In this document: positions 1-8,449 of the stretch, one piece after another
Layout: each line of letters opens with the position of its first letter
Position numbering within the stretch: the stretch's first letter is position 1
Source: Burkholderia latens
GTDB taxonomy: Bacteria; Pseudomonadota; Gammaproteobacteria; Burkholderiales; Burkholderiaceae
Length of the DNA: 64,000 nt
NCBI RefSeq assembly: GCF_902499045.1
Contig: NZ_CABVPL010000006.1
Location: forward strand, 1-64,000
Direction: 5' to 3'
The notes under the pieces: generated by a model
Told to the model about the DNA's origin: nothing
The model's input: only the letters and a program-made list of their open reading frames with translations
The model's database searches: none
Made by a program: the position numbers and the translations under genes

Positions 1-113
1 TTTTCCGACGCGATCAGCTCGATGTGATCTTCCTGGCGGCGGTTTTCCTGCTCGATCGCTGCAAAAAGTTCGGGATCGACGTTGGCTACGGTGCTGGTAG
101 AGCGATTGAACAT
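1..113 (-). CDS. glyA: Serine hydroxymethyltransferase, 5' end only (cut by window edge)
   Basis: The first 37 codons of a minus-strand gene that runs off the left edge. The translation opens MFNRSTSTVANVDPELF and continues with IEQENRRQEDHIELIASE, the strongly conserved N-terminus of GlyA. This PLP enzyme interconverts serine and glycine with tetrahydrofolate in the cytoplasm. The ATG is the only sensible start, although no strong ribosome-binding site is visible before it. On a Burkholderia secondary replicon this could be the second glyA copy linked to sarcosine oxidation, but the neighbours that would show this lie outside the window. Confidence 0.9.
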   Translation of the reverse strand, partial: MFNRSTSTVANVDPELFAAIEQENRRQEDHIELIASE

Positions 114-280
114 GATGATTGGTCGAAAGAGAGTGATGGATTGACCCCGGCACGCCGGACTGCCCCGGACGCGCGATGCCGGCCGAACGGTTATTCGCCA
201 TTGCCATTCCAGCAGACGCAAATTCGTTCAGATAGAAGGATTACGACAATCCGCTAGGACGCATCGCGCGGCGCATCGGC
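114..280. other. Intergenic region upstream of glyA
   Basis: No coding sequence is supported here. It must hold the minus-strand glyA promoter and 5' leader. I looked for a glycine-riboswitch signature in the leader and did not find one. Confidence 0.5.
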
Positions 281-313
281 AAAAAAAAGAAGGTCCGCAG
301 CGATGCGGACCTT
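281..313 (-). terminator. Rho-independent terminator of the EF-hand gene
   Basis: Read on the minus strand, a perfect 8-bp stem (GGTCCGCA, 292-299, pairing with 304-311) with a 4-nt loop is followed by TTC and a run of eight T (281-288). It sits about 100 bp past the stop of the EF-hand gene and is the clearest intrinsic terminator in the window. Confidence 0.85.
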
Positions 314-413
314 CGACGGAACCAGCCGTTCGTGGAGACGCTGCGCCCGGCCGGCAACTGCCTACGCCCCATCGGCACCGGCCGTCCGCGCTACATGCGT
401 CCCCACTACCCCG

Positions 414-839
414 TCACTCCTGCTGATCCTGCTGTTCCTGTTGCGCCTGCACCTGGCGCTGCTGGATGAACTGCCGCACGTCGCTCATCGTCACGCGACC
501 GGTGTGTTTCGCATCGATCTCGTCGAAGTGCTTCGCGACGAACCCGAGCCCGCTGCTCTGCGCCTGCGCTTTCGTCACCGCCGCGCCGTTGCTCAGCACC
601 GTGTTGCCGCCGAGCCGCGCATCGACGCGCTTCTGCGCCTGCTGCTGCAGCGTCGCGCCGGTCGACGGCAGCACCGGCGCCGCCCGGGTCGAAGGAAAGA
701 ACGGACCGTCGACGCCGTGCGCGCCGTGCGGCAGCTTCACCGGCGCGACCGCCTGCGGCGGCAGCGCGTACGCGCCGCTCGTCACGGCACCGGCGACGAT
801 CAACGCAGACATATGACGCATCAAGTTGAGTAGAGACAT
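414..839 (-). CDS. Secreted EF-hand-like protein, 141 aa
   Basis: A small exported protein of unknown role. Residues 1-26 form a signal peptide (hydrophobic run ALIVAGAVTSGAYA with an Ala-rich cleavage site). A Pro/Ala/Gln-rich linker follows, and near the C-terminus (about 109-120) is one EF-hand loop, DAKHTGRVTMSD. It has Asp at position 1, Gly at 6, Val at 8 and Asp at 12, but Lys and Thr at positions 3 and 5, so calcium affinity may be weak. The tail is almost pure Gln/Glu (QQRQVQAQQEQQDQQE). A second ATG 12 bp upstream (851) is possible. Monocistronic, ended by the terminator at 281-313. Confidence 0.75.
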   Translation of the reverse strand: MSLLNLMRHMSALIVAGAVTSGAYALPPQAVAPVKLPHGAHGVDGPFFPSTRAAPVLPSTGATLQQQAQKRVDARLGGNTVLSNGAAVTKAQAQSSGLGFVAKHFDEIDAKHTGRVTMSDVRQFIQQRQVQAQQEQQDQQE

Positions 840-895
840 GATCGCTCGCATTCAATGGATGAATAGAGGGTTGCCGTTCGCACCGCAGCGGTCGC

Positions 896-2746
896 TCACG
901 GCGCCGCCGCCAGCGTCGTCGCGGCCGTCGCGCCCGGCGTGCTGCCGGTCGGCGTGCCGGCCGGGTTCTCGTCCGGCCACGGCGGCGGCAGCGTGCGCAG
1001 CGTCAGCGCGGTCGGAATCCGCTTGCCCTGATAGAAGATCTTCAGGTCGCGCTTCATCTGCGGACGCGCGACGTCGTCCAGATACGTCATGTGCCCGCCC
1101 TGGAAGAAGTTCACCTGCAGCTTCGGATTCAACCCCTTGACCGTCTGCAGACGCGCGAGCTGCTTCTCCGTGTTGAAGAACGGCGTCGCCAGATCGTGCA
1201 GGCCGTTTTCCGCGAGCACGTGGAGCTTCGGATTGAGCTGCAGCGCGCCGAGCAGATCGGGAATCGTGTCCGGCATCGGCTGGCCGTCATGCGAGAAGTC
1301 CCACACCTGGATGATGTCGTCGTTCAGCGGCAGGTATGTCGCGTTCGGCGCGGTGTAGCCGAGGTAGTCGGGCATCTGCGCCGCGAGCGCATTCGTGAAC
1401 GGCTGCGAGATCAGGATGTCCGACGGATCGCCGTCCGTTTGCAGCCGCGGGTCCGAGTTGGGCAGCGACACGCGTCCGTCGTAACGGCCGATCGTCGTGC
1501 CGGGCAAGAGGCTCGTGCCGAACGGATTCGCGTTGAAGTAGCCGCGCAGCGCCTGCAGCGTCAGGCTCGACGGCACCGACCACAGCGTCAGCGTCGCATC
1601 GCTCGGGAACACCGGCGTGCCGAGCGCATCCGGAATGCCGAGCTGGCTCAGCACCCACGACTGCGAGTATTTCTGCAGCTGGTTGTAGATCAGCGTCGTG
1701 AACAGTTCCGTCTGCAGTGCATACAGATACGGGTTGACGGGCGCCGGCGACACCTGGTTGAAGTACTCGGCGACCGCCGCGTAACCGGGCAGATAGCCGG
1801 CTACGGTATCGGTATCGAGCAGCAGCCCTTCGGTCGACTGCGTGATCGCGACCGCTTCGACCGCATCGGCGAAGTAGTTCAGGATCGCCGACTGCAGCAC
1901 GATCCCCGTCAGGTGCACGCCGGCCGATTCGAGCGCGAGCGCGAGCATGTCGGTGCGCGGCGTGCCGTACGATTCGCCGTACAGGTAGATCGGCGACGCG
2001 CCGCGGCCGTTCACGCTCAGGTAGCGCTGGATGAAGTCGCGCATGATGTTCACGTCCGCGTCCGAACTCCAGTACTTCTGGTTCGTGTTCGGCAGCACGG
2101 CTTCCGACAACCCGGTTCCGGGCGGGTCGATGAACACGAGGTCGGTCGTGTCGATCAGGCTTTCAGCGTTGTCGACGAGCGGATAGTTCGGCCAGTTGCT
2201 GCCGAACAGCGGATCGGGCGTCGCGACGCGCGTCGGCGCGAACGAGCCGAGGCGCAGCCAGATCGACGACGAGCCGGGGCCGCCGTTATAGACGAACGTG
2301 ACCGGCCGTGGCTTGCCGTTCGTGCTCGGCGCGGTGTACGCGACGTACGACATCGATGCTTCCGCGTTGCCGTTCGCGTCCTGCGCGGTCAGGTGGCCGG
2401 TGGTCGTCGTGTAGTCGACCGTCGTGCCGCCGGACTTCCACTGGTAATGCATCACCGCCGCCTTCTCCGACACCTGTGCGGGCGCGAGGCCGTCGGTGGC
2501 GTTCATCGAATACGCGACGGGGTCCACGTAAGGCTGGTTCGCCGCCGGCGTCTGGTTGGCGGCCGCCTGTTGCGCACTGGCCTGCCGGCTCACGGTGGCC
2601 TGCGCGAGGCTCGACGCGCCGGCGGACGACGAATCGTCGCCGCCGCAGGCTGCGACCGCGAGTGTCATCGCCGTCAATGCGCCTAGGCCGGCCAGCCGGC
2701 CGCGACGTTCGCGGCGGCTGCCGGTACTGCTCCTGTCTGGTTTCAT
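896..2746 (-). CDS. Lipoprotein serine carboxypeptidase (peptidase family S10), 616 aa
   Basis: An alpha/beta-hydrolase exopeptidase expected in the cell envelope. The N-terminus has a basic stretch, a hydrophobic run (LAGLGALTAMTLAVAACGG) and a lipobox-like AAC, so it is probably lipidated. Family motifs are in order: the oxyanion-hole sequence NGGPGSSS, the nucleophile in GESYG (Ser259), the acid in GLHDLATP (Asp518) and the base in GGHMTY (His552). The ATG at 2746 was chosen over upstream in-frame starts because AGGACAGAGG stands just before it and it puts the signal peptide at residue 1. No operon partner: a long gene-free region lies upstream. Confidence 0.88.
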   Translation of the reverse strand: MKPDRSSTGSRRERRGRLAGLGALTAMTLAVAACGGDDSSSAGASSLAQATVSRQASAQQAAANQTPAANQPYVDPVAYSMNATDGLAPAQVSEKAAVMHYQWKSGGTTVDYTTTTGHLTAQDANGNAEASMSYVAYTAPSTNGKPRPVTFVYNGGPGSSSIWLRLGSFAPTRVATPDPLFGSNWPNYPLVDNAESLIDTTDLVFIDPPGTGLSEAVLPNTNQKYWSSDADVNIMRDFIQRYLSVNGRGASPIYLYGESYGTPRTDMLALALESAGVHLTGIVLQSAILNYFADAVEAVAITQSTEGLLLDTDTVAGYLPGYAAVAEYFNQVSPAPVNPYLYALQTELFTTLIYNQLQKYSQSWVLSQLGIPDALGTPVFPSDATLTLWSVPSSLTLQALRGYFNANPFGTSLLPGTTIGRYDGRVSLPNSDPRLQTDGDPSDILISQPFTNALAAQMPDYLGYTAPNATYLPLNDDIIQVWDFSHDGQPMPDTIPDLLGALQLNPKLHVLAENGLHDLATPFFNTEKQLARLQTVKGLNPKLQVNFFQGGHMTYLDDVARPQMKRDLKIFYQGKRIPTALTLRTLPPPWPDENPAGTPTGSTPGATAATTLAAAP

Positions 2747-3568
2747 GCCTCTGTCCTTGTGTTGGATCGGATATCGCTTCACACTCGGGCCGTCATCGCC
2801 GGCGAAAAACGCGCAGGCGCACCCGCCATTCGCGTTGCACGGTCGGCAGACGGCGATCGGGGATTGGACTACGTCGAGAGACTGAACTTGATACAGACAC
2901 AGCAAACTGCTGGCGGAGAATGATGCGAGAACGCCGCCCCCTTGCAGTTGTGACGACTTTTGTATTACCTGAATTTACGACATCACAAAAATAGGCGGTG
3001 CTGCGCCGCGTTGTCAAAGATCATTCGGATATTAAAAAATCACTGATAATGCGGATGGAGAGCAGTGTCTGGATTTTGAAAGAAACCGGATTGTTCGCCT
3101 TTCCGGCGCGGCACGAGTCGTTTCGTATCGACCGCCGCCGCTGCGCGATTAATTGTGCGGCGCTCTCCGCCGTGCTGGTCTTGCGTCTGCAATCCCTTCA
3201 AATCGACAGGATTTTTCTTTCATTTCAATTATCCAGAATCGATCAGCACGAATCGTCGAATAAACTCACCACCACCCACAAAATACCGAATTGCCCGGTT
3301 TTCTCAATACTCGACGGAATTATTTACACGATATAAGAGTGGGAACGCGAGCCGCTTGAAATGTGCATTGAAGACTACTACGCCGGTATTCGCAATGAAG
3401 CCGCGCTCGTTCGTGCCGCGCAATGCAGACTGGATTGCGACCATCGCGAATCGGGCGCGCGATGCATGGGAAGGGAGAGCCGCGTGAGCGAGCGGCGGTG
3501 CCGCCGCTCACGCGCCGACATGCGGCTGACGCCGCACGCCGTACTTCAACTGCTCGACTCGGCCGTGC
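2747..3568. other. Long intergenic region, no supported gene
   Basis: About 820 bp between the S10 peptidase start and the 3' end of the nuclease gene. The part from about 2890 to 3340 is clearly richer in A/T than the flanks. No open frame has a plausible start, codon bias or recognisable product. The minus-strand promoter of the peptidase should lie near 2760-2990. A GC-rich 9-bp stem with a 2-nt centre (3490-3509) stands about 60 bp past the nuclease stop, without a T-tract. Confidence 0.5.
3490..3509 (-). terminator. GC hairpin 3' of the ExeM/NucH nuclease gene
   Basis: GAGCGGCGG pairs with CCGCCGCTC across TG. It lies 60 bp beyond the stop codon at 3569 in the direction of transcription. 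There is no T run, so it may be a transcript-stabilising or Rho-assisted end rather than an intrinsic terminator. Confidence 0.35.
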
Positions 3569-5380
3569 TCAGCGCCCGCCACCCGGCAGCGCGATATCGA
3601 TCAGCACCGGATCGTGATCCGACGAGCGATACGCATCCGGCGCGTAGTACGTGCTCTGCTGCTCGGCCGACTTGTATGCGAGCGTGTACTGCAGCGCGAG
3701 CGGCTCGTCCGCGTTGATGTGCCATTCGTGCACGGCCTTCACGTGCGACGCGAGCGGCAGCGACGCGAGCGCGTGATCGAGATAGCCGGCTTCGCCGTTG
3801 TACACGTAGCTGTACGCGTTCGCGCCGATCCAGCGCGCGACGAGGTTGCGATAGCCGCGCGATTCGAGCAGGCGGATCGGATCTTCATACGTGTAGCTGT
3901 TGAAATCGCCGATCAGCAGCGTGCCCTGCCCCGCGACGCCCGTCGGCGTGCCCGCGAGCCAGTCGGCCAGCTTCGCGGCCGCACGCGTGCGCGTCGGGTT
4001 CCAGCAGCCCTGTCCGTCGCCCTGGTCGAGGTCGTCATTCGCCGCGTCCGGGCAGTTCTTCGACTTCAGATGGTTGACTGCGATCGTCAGCGCCTGCTTG
4101 CCGCCGATGCGGCGGAACGATTGCGCAAGCGGCTGGCGGTTCTTGTCGTCGATCGCGAGCGTCGCCGCGCGGCCGACCGGCTCCACCGAGCGGCTGTCGT
4201 AGATCATCGCGACCGCGATCGCATCGCCGCCGAGACGCGACGTGCCGGGATCGACCACGCGCCAGTGGCTGCCGAGCTTCGCCGCGAGCTGACGCACCGC
4301 GCTCAGTTCGCCGTAGCCGTTGTTCTGGATTTCCATCAGGCCGATCACGTCGGCATTCAGCGCCTTCAGCGCGCTGACGATCTTCGCTTCCTGACGCTGG
4401 AACTCCTGGTAGTTCTTCGCGCCGCGGTTGTTCGGATCGTCGAAGCCGCCGCCGAGACCGTTGCCGTTGAAGTAGTTGAGCACGTTGAACGATGCGACGC
4501 GCAGGTTCGCTTTCGGATCGCGCGCCGGCGCGCTCGTGCGCGGGTTCGAGCGCGCGTCGAACGCCGGCGCGGCCGCGCCCGGCAGCGGCTGCACGCGCCA
4601 CGCGCCGTACCGCACTTCGAGCACGCCTTCGACGTCGCGCACCGTGTAGCCCGAGCGCAGCGTGTTCGCGGCCGACAGTTCCGGCGCCGGATACGGGACG
4701 CTCGCCGGATTCTGCTTGTTCGAGCCGTCGTCGAGGATCAGCCGGTTGCGTGCGTTCGCATCGATCTGCGTCTGCGCCTGCGACGGCGGCACCACGCTCG
4801 TCGGCGTGCGCAGGCGGCCGTTGCTCAGCATCACGCTGCCATAGCGGCCGAGTTCGTAGTTCTCGGTGACGGTCAGCGTCTGCGGCAGGCGCACCCGCAT
4901 CCCTTCATACGCGGCGAACGTGGCCGCGTGGTCGACGGGCAGCGTGAGCGTCGCCGGCGTGACCGTCTGCCCGTTCGCGCACACCGCGATCGCGCCCGCC
5001 AGCGTGAGCTGCGTTTGCCCGTACTTCTCCTCGACCTTGCCCGTCACGTGCACGAGATCGCCGGCCTTCGCGCGCGCTTTCGGCGCGTAGACGAACAGCC
5101 CTTCCGACACGCCCGGCTGGTTGCGGCGCTGCGCGTCGGCCTGCTGGACGAAGAAGCCGCCGAAGCCGTCGGTGCCGCCGAAATCGGCGGTGACCACCGC
5201 TTCGATCGACACGTTCTGCCCGGCGAGCGGCGACGGCGCGCCCGGCCCCTGAATGTCGGCGATCGGCGTCGTGCTGCCGCCGCAGTTCGGGCTGACGGGA
5301 GCCGCCGTGGCGGCGAACACCGGCGCGGCCAGCGTCGGCAGCAGCAATAGCGGGGCAAACAGGCGGATTGTCGAGTGCAT
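3569..5380 (-). CDS. ExeM/NucH-family extracellular endonuclease, 603 aa
   Basis: A secreted DNase/RNase of the endonuclease-exonuclease-phosphatase superfamily. The signal peptide is residues 1-24 (LFAPLLLLPTLAAPVFAA). Next comes an OB-fold-like region (about 40-190: IADIQGPG, VVTADF, FFVQQAD, DLVHVTGKV), then the EEP catalytic domain (from about 285): RVASFNVLNYF, DVIGLMEIQNN, AVNHLKSK, GDFNSY and the C-terminal DHDPVLIDI with its catalytic His. The pair CPDAANDDLDQGDGQGCW is typical of ExeM-like enzymes. The ATG at 5380 is preferred because it starts the signal peptide. No partner gene; it is transcribed away from the exchanger. Confidence 0.88.
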   Translation of the reverse strand: MHSTIRLFAPLLLLPTLAAPVFAATAAPVSPNCGGSTTPIADIQGPGAPSPLAGQNVSIEAVVTADFGGTDGFGGFFVQQADAQRRNQPGVSEGLFVYAPKARAKAGDLVHVTGKVEEKYGQTQLTLAGAIAVCANGQTVTPATLTLPVDHAATFAAYEGMRVRLPQTLTVTENYELGRYGSVMLSNGRLRTPTSVVPPSQAQTQIDANARNRLILDDGSNKQNPASVPYPAPELSAANTLRSGYTVRDVEGVLEVRYGAWRVQPLPGAAAPAFDARSNPRTSAPARDPKANLRVASFNVLNYFNGNGLGGGFDDPNNRGAKNYQEFQRQEAKIVSALKALNADVIGLMEIQNNGYGELSAVRQLAAKLGSHWRVVDPGTSRLGGDAIAVAMIYDSRSVEPVGRAATLAIDDKNRQPLAQSFRRIGGKQALTIAVNHLKSKNCPDAANDDLDQGDGQGCWNPTRTRAAAKLADWLAGTPTGVAGQGTLLIGDFNSYTYEDPIRLLESRGYRNLVARWIGANAYSYVYNGEAGYLDHALASLPLASHVKAVHEWHINADEPLALQYTLAYKSAEQQSTYYAPDAYRSSDHDPVLIDIALPGGGR

Positions 5381-5651
5381 GGCGGGGAATCCCGGTGGTG
5401 AGGGTGGCGAAAGCTTAGCGGCGCTCGGTGACAGTTTTTGGTAATCGCAAGACAGCGGTATGTAATTTGCTCGGTCCGTTTTGCGCGCCGCCGTTCGCGT
5501 GCTGCCGGTGCGCCGGGCCGGGCTCGTGCGCGTTCCGGCAGCTGTGCGGCGGCCCGCCGCATCGCATCGTGACGCGCCGACGCACCCGTTGCGGCGCCGG
5601 ACCGGCGGCAGCCGGTGCATGCTTGCCGAAAGCAGCCGCCTCGGCTAGACT
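5381..5651. other. Divergent intergenic region between nuclease and exchanger
   Basis: Holds the minus-strand promoter of the nuclease gene and, at its right end, the plus-strand promoter for the riboswitch-led exchanger transcript. No gene is supported. Confidence 0.5.
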
Positions 5652-5766
5652 GCCGTTCGTCTTTGGGGAGTAGCCTGCTTTCCTTCCCCGGAAAGCGAAC
5701 GCGTCAACACACTCGGCCTGCGGCCGTGGCGCGTTCGGCCGAATCGGTCTGGCGAGACCATCGACG
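5652..5766 (+). promoter_or_regulatory. yybP-ykoY family (Mn2+-sensing) riboswitch
   Basis: Two signature blocks of this aptamer are present in order and spacing: the 5' block TTTGGGGAGTAGCC (5662-5675) and the 3' block GGCGAGACCAT (5751-5761). Between them are the characteristic GTCAACACACTCG (5703-5715) and an internal GC helix (GGCCTGCGGCC). The family binds Mn2+ and usually switches on metal-export or alkaline-response genes. Here it leads a cation-exchanger gene, a fitting target. I recognise the consensus by eye; a covariance-model scan would settle it. Confidence 0.82.
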
Positions 5767-5781
5767 CATCGCGTCGTTCCT

Positions 5782-5825
5782 GGTCGGACGTCGGCAGATG
5801 CGTCATGGTTCGTCAACGTCCGACC
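5782..5825 (+). promoter_or_regulatory. Stem-loop after the riboswitch aptamer (candidate expression platform)
   Basis: GGTCGGACGT (5782-5791) pairs perfectly with ACGTCCGACC (5816-5825) around a 24-nt loop. It is followed at once by a GGAG ribosome-binding site (5828-5831) and the ATG of a short leader ORF. With no T-tract this points to translational rather than termination control, but that is inference. Confidence 0.5.
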
Positions 5826-5836
5826 ACGGAGTCCCC

Positions 5837-5914
5837 ATGTATCTCGTTGCCTTCCCTTCCCGTTTCGCGAATTCCTCGACCGCCCGTGCACGTGCCTGCG
5901 GAGGTGCCGCATGA
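5837..5914 (+). CDS. 25-codon leader peptide overlapping the exchanger start
   Basis: An ATG with a GGAG site five bases upstream opens a 25-residue frame beginning MYLVAFPSRFANSS. Its TGA stop overlaps the ATG of the exchanger gene (ATGA at 5911-5914). This arrangement would couple translation of the exchanger to the leader and so to the riboswitch. It has no recognisable domain; it may be only a coupling ORF. Confidence 0.45.
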   Translation: MYLVAFPSRFANSSTARARACGGAA

Positions 5915-6921
5915 CGCTGATGCTCGTCGAACTGGCGTTCATGCTGCTCGTCATCCTGGTCGCCGCCGAACTCTTCACCAACGCGCTCGAACATCTCGGC
6001 GAACGGCTGAAGATCTCCGAAGGCGTGACGGGTTCGCTGTTCGCGGCGGTCGGTACCGCGCTGCCCGAAACGATGGTGCCGCTGCTCGCACTCGCGGGCG
6101 GCACGTCGAACGCGGCCGTCAACGAGGAGATCGGCGTCGGCGCGATTCTCGGCGCGCCGCTGATGCTCGCGACGCTGACCACGTTCCTGATGACGCTCGC
6201 CGTGATCGGCTCGCGCGGGCTGACGGGGACGATCACGCCGGAGCGAACCGGCTTCGTGCGCGACCTGAACTACTTCATCGCCGCGTTCGCGCTCGCGACG
6301 ATCGCGATGTTCGTTCCGCATCACGTGTGGGCCGTGCGCGCACTGCTCGCCGCGATGCTCGTCGGCATCTATGCGCTGTACGTCGTGATGACGTTCCGCG
6401 CATCGACGCAACTGGTCGACGCCGGGCACGGCACCGAAGCGCCGCACGCGATGTTCCTGTCGCGCGTCGGGCTGCCGACGAATCTCGCGACCATCGCGCT
6501 GCAGCTCGCGGTCGGCGTCGCGCTGCTCGTCGGCGGTGCGAAGGGCTTCATTCACGGCGTCGAAGGCGTGTCGCACCTGCTCGGCATCTCGGCGCTGCTG
6601 CTGTCGCTGATCATCGTGCCGATCGCGACGGAGTTGCCGGAGAAGGTCAACAGCGTGCTGTGGATCCGCCGCAAGAAAGACACGCTCGCGTTCGGCAACA
6701 TCACCGGCGCGATGGTGTTCCAGGGCACGCTGCTGCCGGCGATCGGCATCATGCTGACGCCGTGGGAGCCGCGCCCCGAAGTGCTGAGTGGCGTCGTCAT
6801 CACGCTTGCGGCGGCGGTCTGGCTGCGCATCAATGCGCGTGCGCGCGGGCTCGCGATCTGGGCGCTGCTCGCGAACGGCGCCGGGTATGCGGGCTATCTG
6901 CTCGTGACGCTCACGCGCTGA
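5911..6921 (+). CDS. Sodium/calcium-exchanger-family membrane protein, 336 aa
   Basis: A polytopic inner-membrane cation antiporter. The two pseudo-symmetric halves each carry the alpha-repeat acidic motif: GTALPETMVPLLAL (about residues 47-60) and IVPIATELPEKVNSVLW in the second half. About ten hydrophobic segments are visible. The ATG has a GCGGAGG ribosome-binding site and overlaps the leader ORF stop. The Mn2+ riboswitch upstream suggests that the exported ion may be manganese rather than, or as well as, calcium; that is inference. A 122-aa gene follows 38 bp downstream and is probably cotranscribed. Confidence 0.82.
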   Translation: MTLMLVELAFMLLVILVAAELFTNALEHLGERLKISEGVTGSLFAAVGTALPETMVPLLALAGGTSNAAVNEEIGVGAILGAPLMLATLTTFLMTLAVIGSRGLTGTITPERTGFVRDLNYFIAAFALATIAMFVPHHVWAVRALLAAMLVGIYALYVVMTFRASTQLVDAGHGTEAPHAMFLSRVGLPTNLATIALQLAVGVALLVGGAKGFIHGVEGVSHLLGISALLLSLIIVPIATELPEKVNSVLWIRRKKDTLAFGNITGAMVFQGTLLPAIGIMLTPWEPRPEVLSGVVITLAAAVWLRINARARGLAIWALLANGAGYAGYLLVTLTR

Positions 6922-6959
6922 ACGGCGCGCCCCGCATCTGCCCCATCGAGAGAAACATC

Positions 6960-7328
6960 ATGGAACTACACGCTACCGTCGGCGCGGCCACGTTCGACAT
7001 CGACGACGATGAAAGTTGCGCGAACATCTATTGCCACGATGCGACGCAGGACTATTGCTTCTCGCTGCTGCGCTTTCCTGACGAGTCGGCGATCGAGGTG
7101 ATGGTGCGCGACCGGCTCACCGCGCACGTGAAGGATCTGTCGGTGCGCCTGGCCGGCAACACGCTCGAAGTCGAGCTCGATGAGCGCACCGCCGCGCGAC
7201 TCGACGGCACCACGCATTACGTGATCCATCTCGCGCCCGGTGAACACGATCCGGTCGTGCTGCGCGCCGCACTGAAGGAGATCTTCGACGGCAAGAACGG
7301 GTATCGCGACGAAAGCGCGGATGCGTAA
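6960..7328 (+). CDS. Uncharacterised 122-aa protein downstream of the exchanger
   Basis: A soluble acidic protein with no signal peptide or membrane segment, opening MELHATVGAATFDIDDDESC. I do not recognise the family. A GAGAG site precedes the ATG and the gene follows the exchanger by 38 bp on the same strand, so it probably shares the riboswitch-controlled transcript. The acidic clusters (DIDDDE, ELDE, DESADA) could bind a divalent cation, but nothing proves it. Confidence 0.7.
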   Translation: MELHATVGAATFDIDDDESCANIYCHDATQDYCFSLLRFPDESAIEVMVRDRLTAHVKDLSVRLAGNTLEVELDERTAARLDGTTHYVIHLAPGEHDPVVLRAALKEIFDGKNGYRDESADA

Positions 7329-7394
7329 GCCGCGTCCTCCCGATACGCCGACAACGCCGCTCACGACGCGCGTGTCGCGGCTCGATGCGCCGCA

Positions 7395-8315
7395 CTACGC
7401 GGCCAGCGCGGCCGCCTTCACGTTGAACGCACGCAGCAGGTCCTCGCAGAACGCGTCGACGATCGGCTTGCCGCTCGCACTGCGTTTCATCGCGAGATGC
7501 AGCGGCACGTCGAAGCTGAACGTGTCGCGGCCGACGGCCTTCACGAGCCCGCGCTGCTCGAACGGCTCCGCATAGTGCGCGGGCAGGTAGCCGAGATGGC
7601 CGCCCGACAGGATCAGAATCGTCGCGGCTTCGATGCTGTCCGCGCTCGCGGTCACGCGCCGCTCCGGCAGCGGATACTGCTCCTCCGGCACCGGATACGT
7701 GCGCCATACCCAGTCGTGCGCCTGCAGGTCGTCGGCCGACACCGGGCGCGACGCATGAAAGAGCGGATGCCCGCGGCCGCAGTAGATCACCTGCTCCTCG
7801 GTAAACAGCGGCGTGTAGTCGAGGCCCGGCACGCGATGCCAGAAGTACCCGATCGCGAGGTCGAGCTGGTTGTTGACGAGGCTTTCCTCGAGCTCCTGCG
7901 GCGACGCGACCTTCATCGAGAACGTGACGGCCTGGTCGCGCTTGCGAAACGCACCGATCGCATCGGCGAGGCGCGCGTTCTCGACCAGCGGCGCCTGGCC
8001 GATCAAGCCGATCGACAGCGTGCCGACCAGCTTGCGGTCGATGTCGCGTACGCGCGCGACGAACTCGGACGTCGCGGCGACGAGCGTGCGTGCGGTGGCC
8101 GCGAACCGTTCGCCCTTCGACGTCAGCCGAAAGCCGCCGCGGCCGCGATCGCACAGCTTGAAGCCGACGCGCGCCTCGAGCGCGGAGAGCTGCGTGCTGA
8201 TCGTCGATTGCCGCACGCCGAGCGACGCTTCGGCGGCGGTGATGCCGCGCGCGTCGACGACGGCCAGAAAGACCCGGATGAGCCGGAGATCGAGATCGGT
8301 GGTATTCGAGAACAT
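7395..8315 (-). CDS. LysR-family transcriptional regulator, 306 aa
   Basis: N-terminal winged HTH (residues about 8-66: LDLRLIRVFLAVVDARG, ITAAEASLGVRQSTISTQLS, ALEARVGFKLCDRGRGG) and a C-terminal periplasmic-binding-like effector domain (about 95-300). The ATG at 8315 gives the normal family length. The gene lies at the promoter-distal end of the cupin-oxidoreductase series on the same strand, so it may regulate that amine-catabolism block. Confidence 0.88.
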   Translation of the reverse strand: MFSNTTDLDLRLIRVFLAVVDARGITAAEASLGVRQSTISTQLSALEARVGFKLCDRGRGGFRLTSKGERFAATARTLVAATSEFVARVRDIDRKLVGTLSIGLIGQAPLVENARLADAIGAFRKRDQAVTFSMKVASPQELEESLVNNQLDLAIGYFWHRVPGLDYTPLFTEEQVIYCGRGHPLFHASRPVSADDLQAHDWVWRTYPVPEEQYPLPERRVTASADSIEAATILILSGGHLGYLPAHYAEPFEQRGLVKAVGRDTFSFDVPLHLAMKRSASGKPIVDAFCEDLLRAFNVKAAALAA

Positions 8316-8449
8316 GCTTGAAGCCGCTGCGCGTGCGCGCGTTGTCGGACCGGCACGGCACCGGCCGCGTTCGCCGATGGACCAGCCCGGACGCGCGCCG
8401 CCATCGGCAACGGCGCACGCCATACGCGTCGTTCATCGACTACCGTCGC

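Noticed and set aside
114-280. Glycine riboswitch upstream of glyA
   Set aside because: The expected conserved GGAGAG and GACC segments are not in order on the minus strand.
2998-3487. Short plus-strand frames in the A/T-rich gap
   Set aside because: No codon bias, no ribosome-binding site and no recognisable product.
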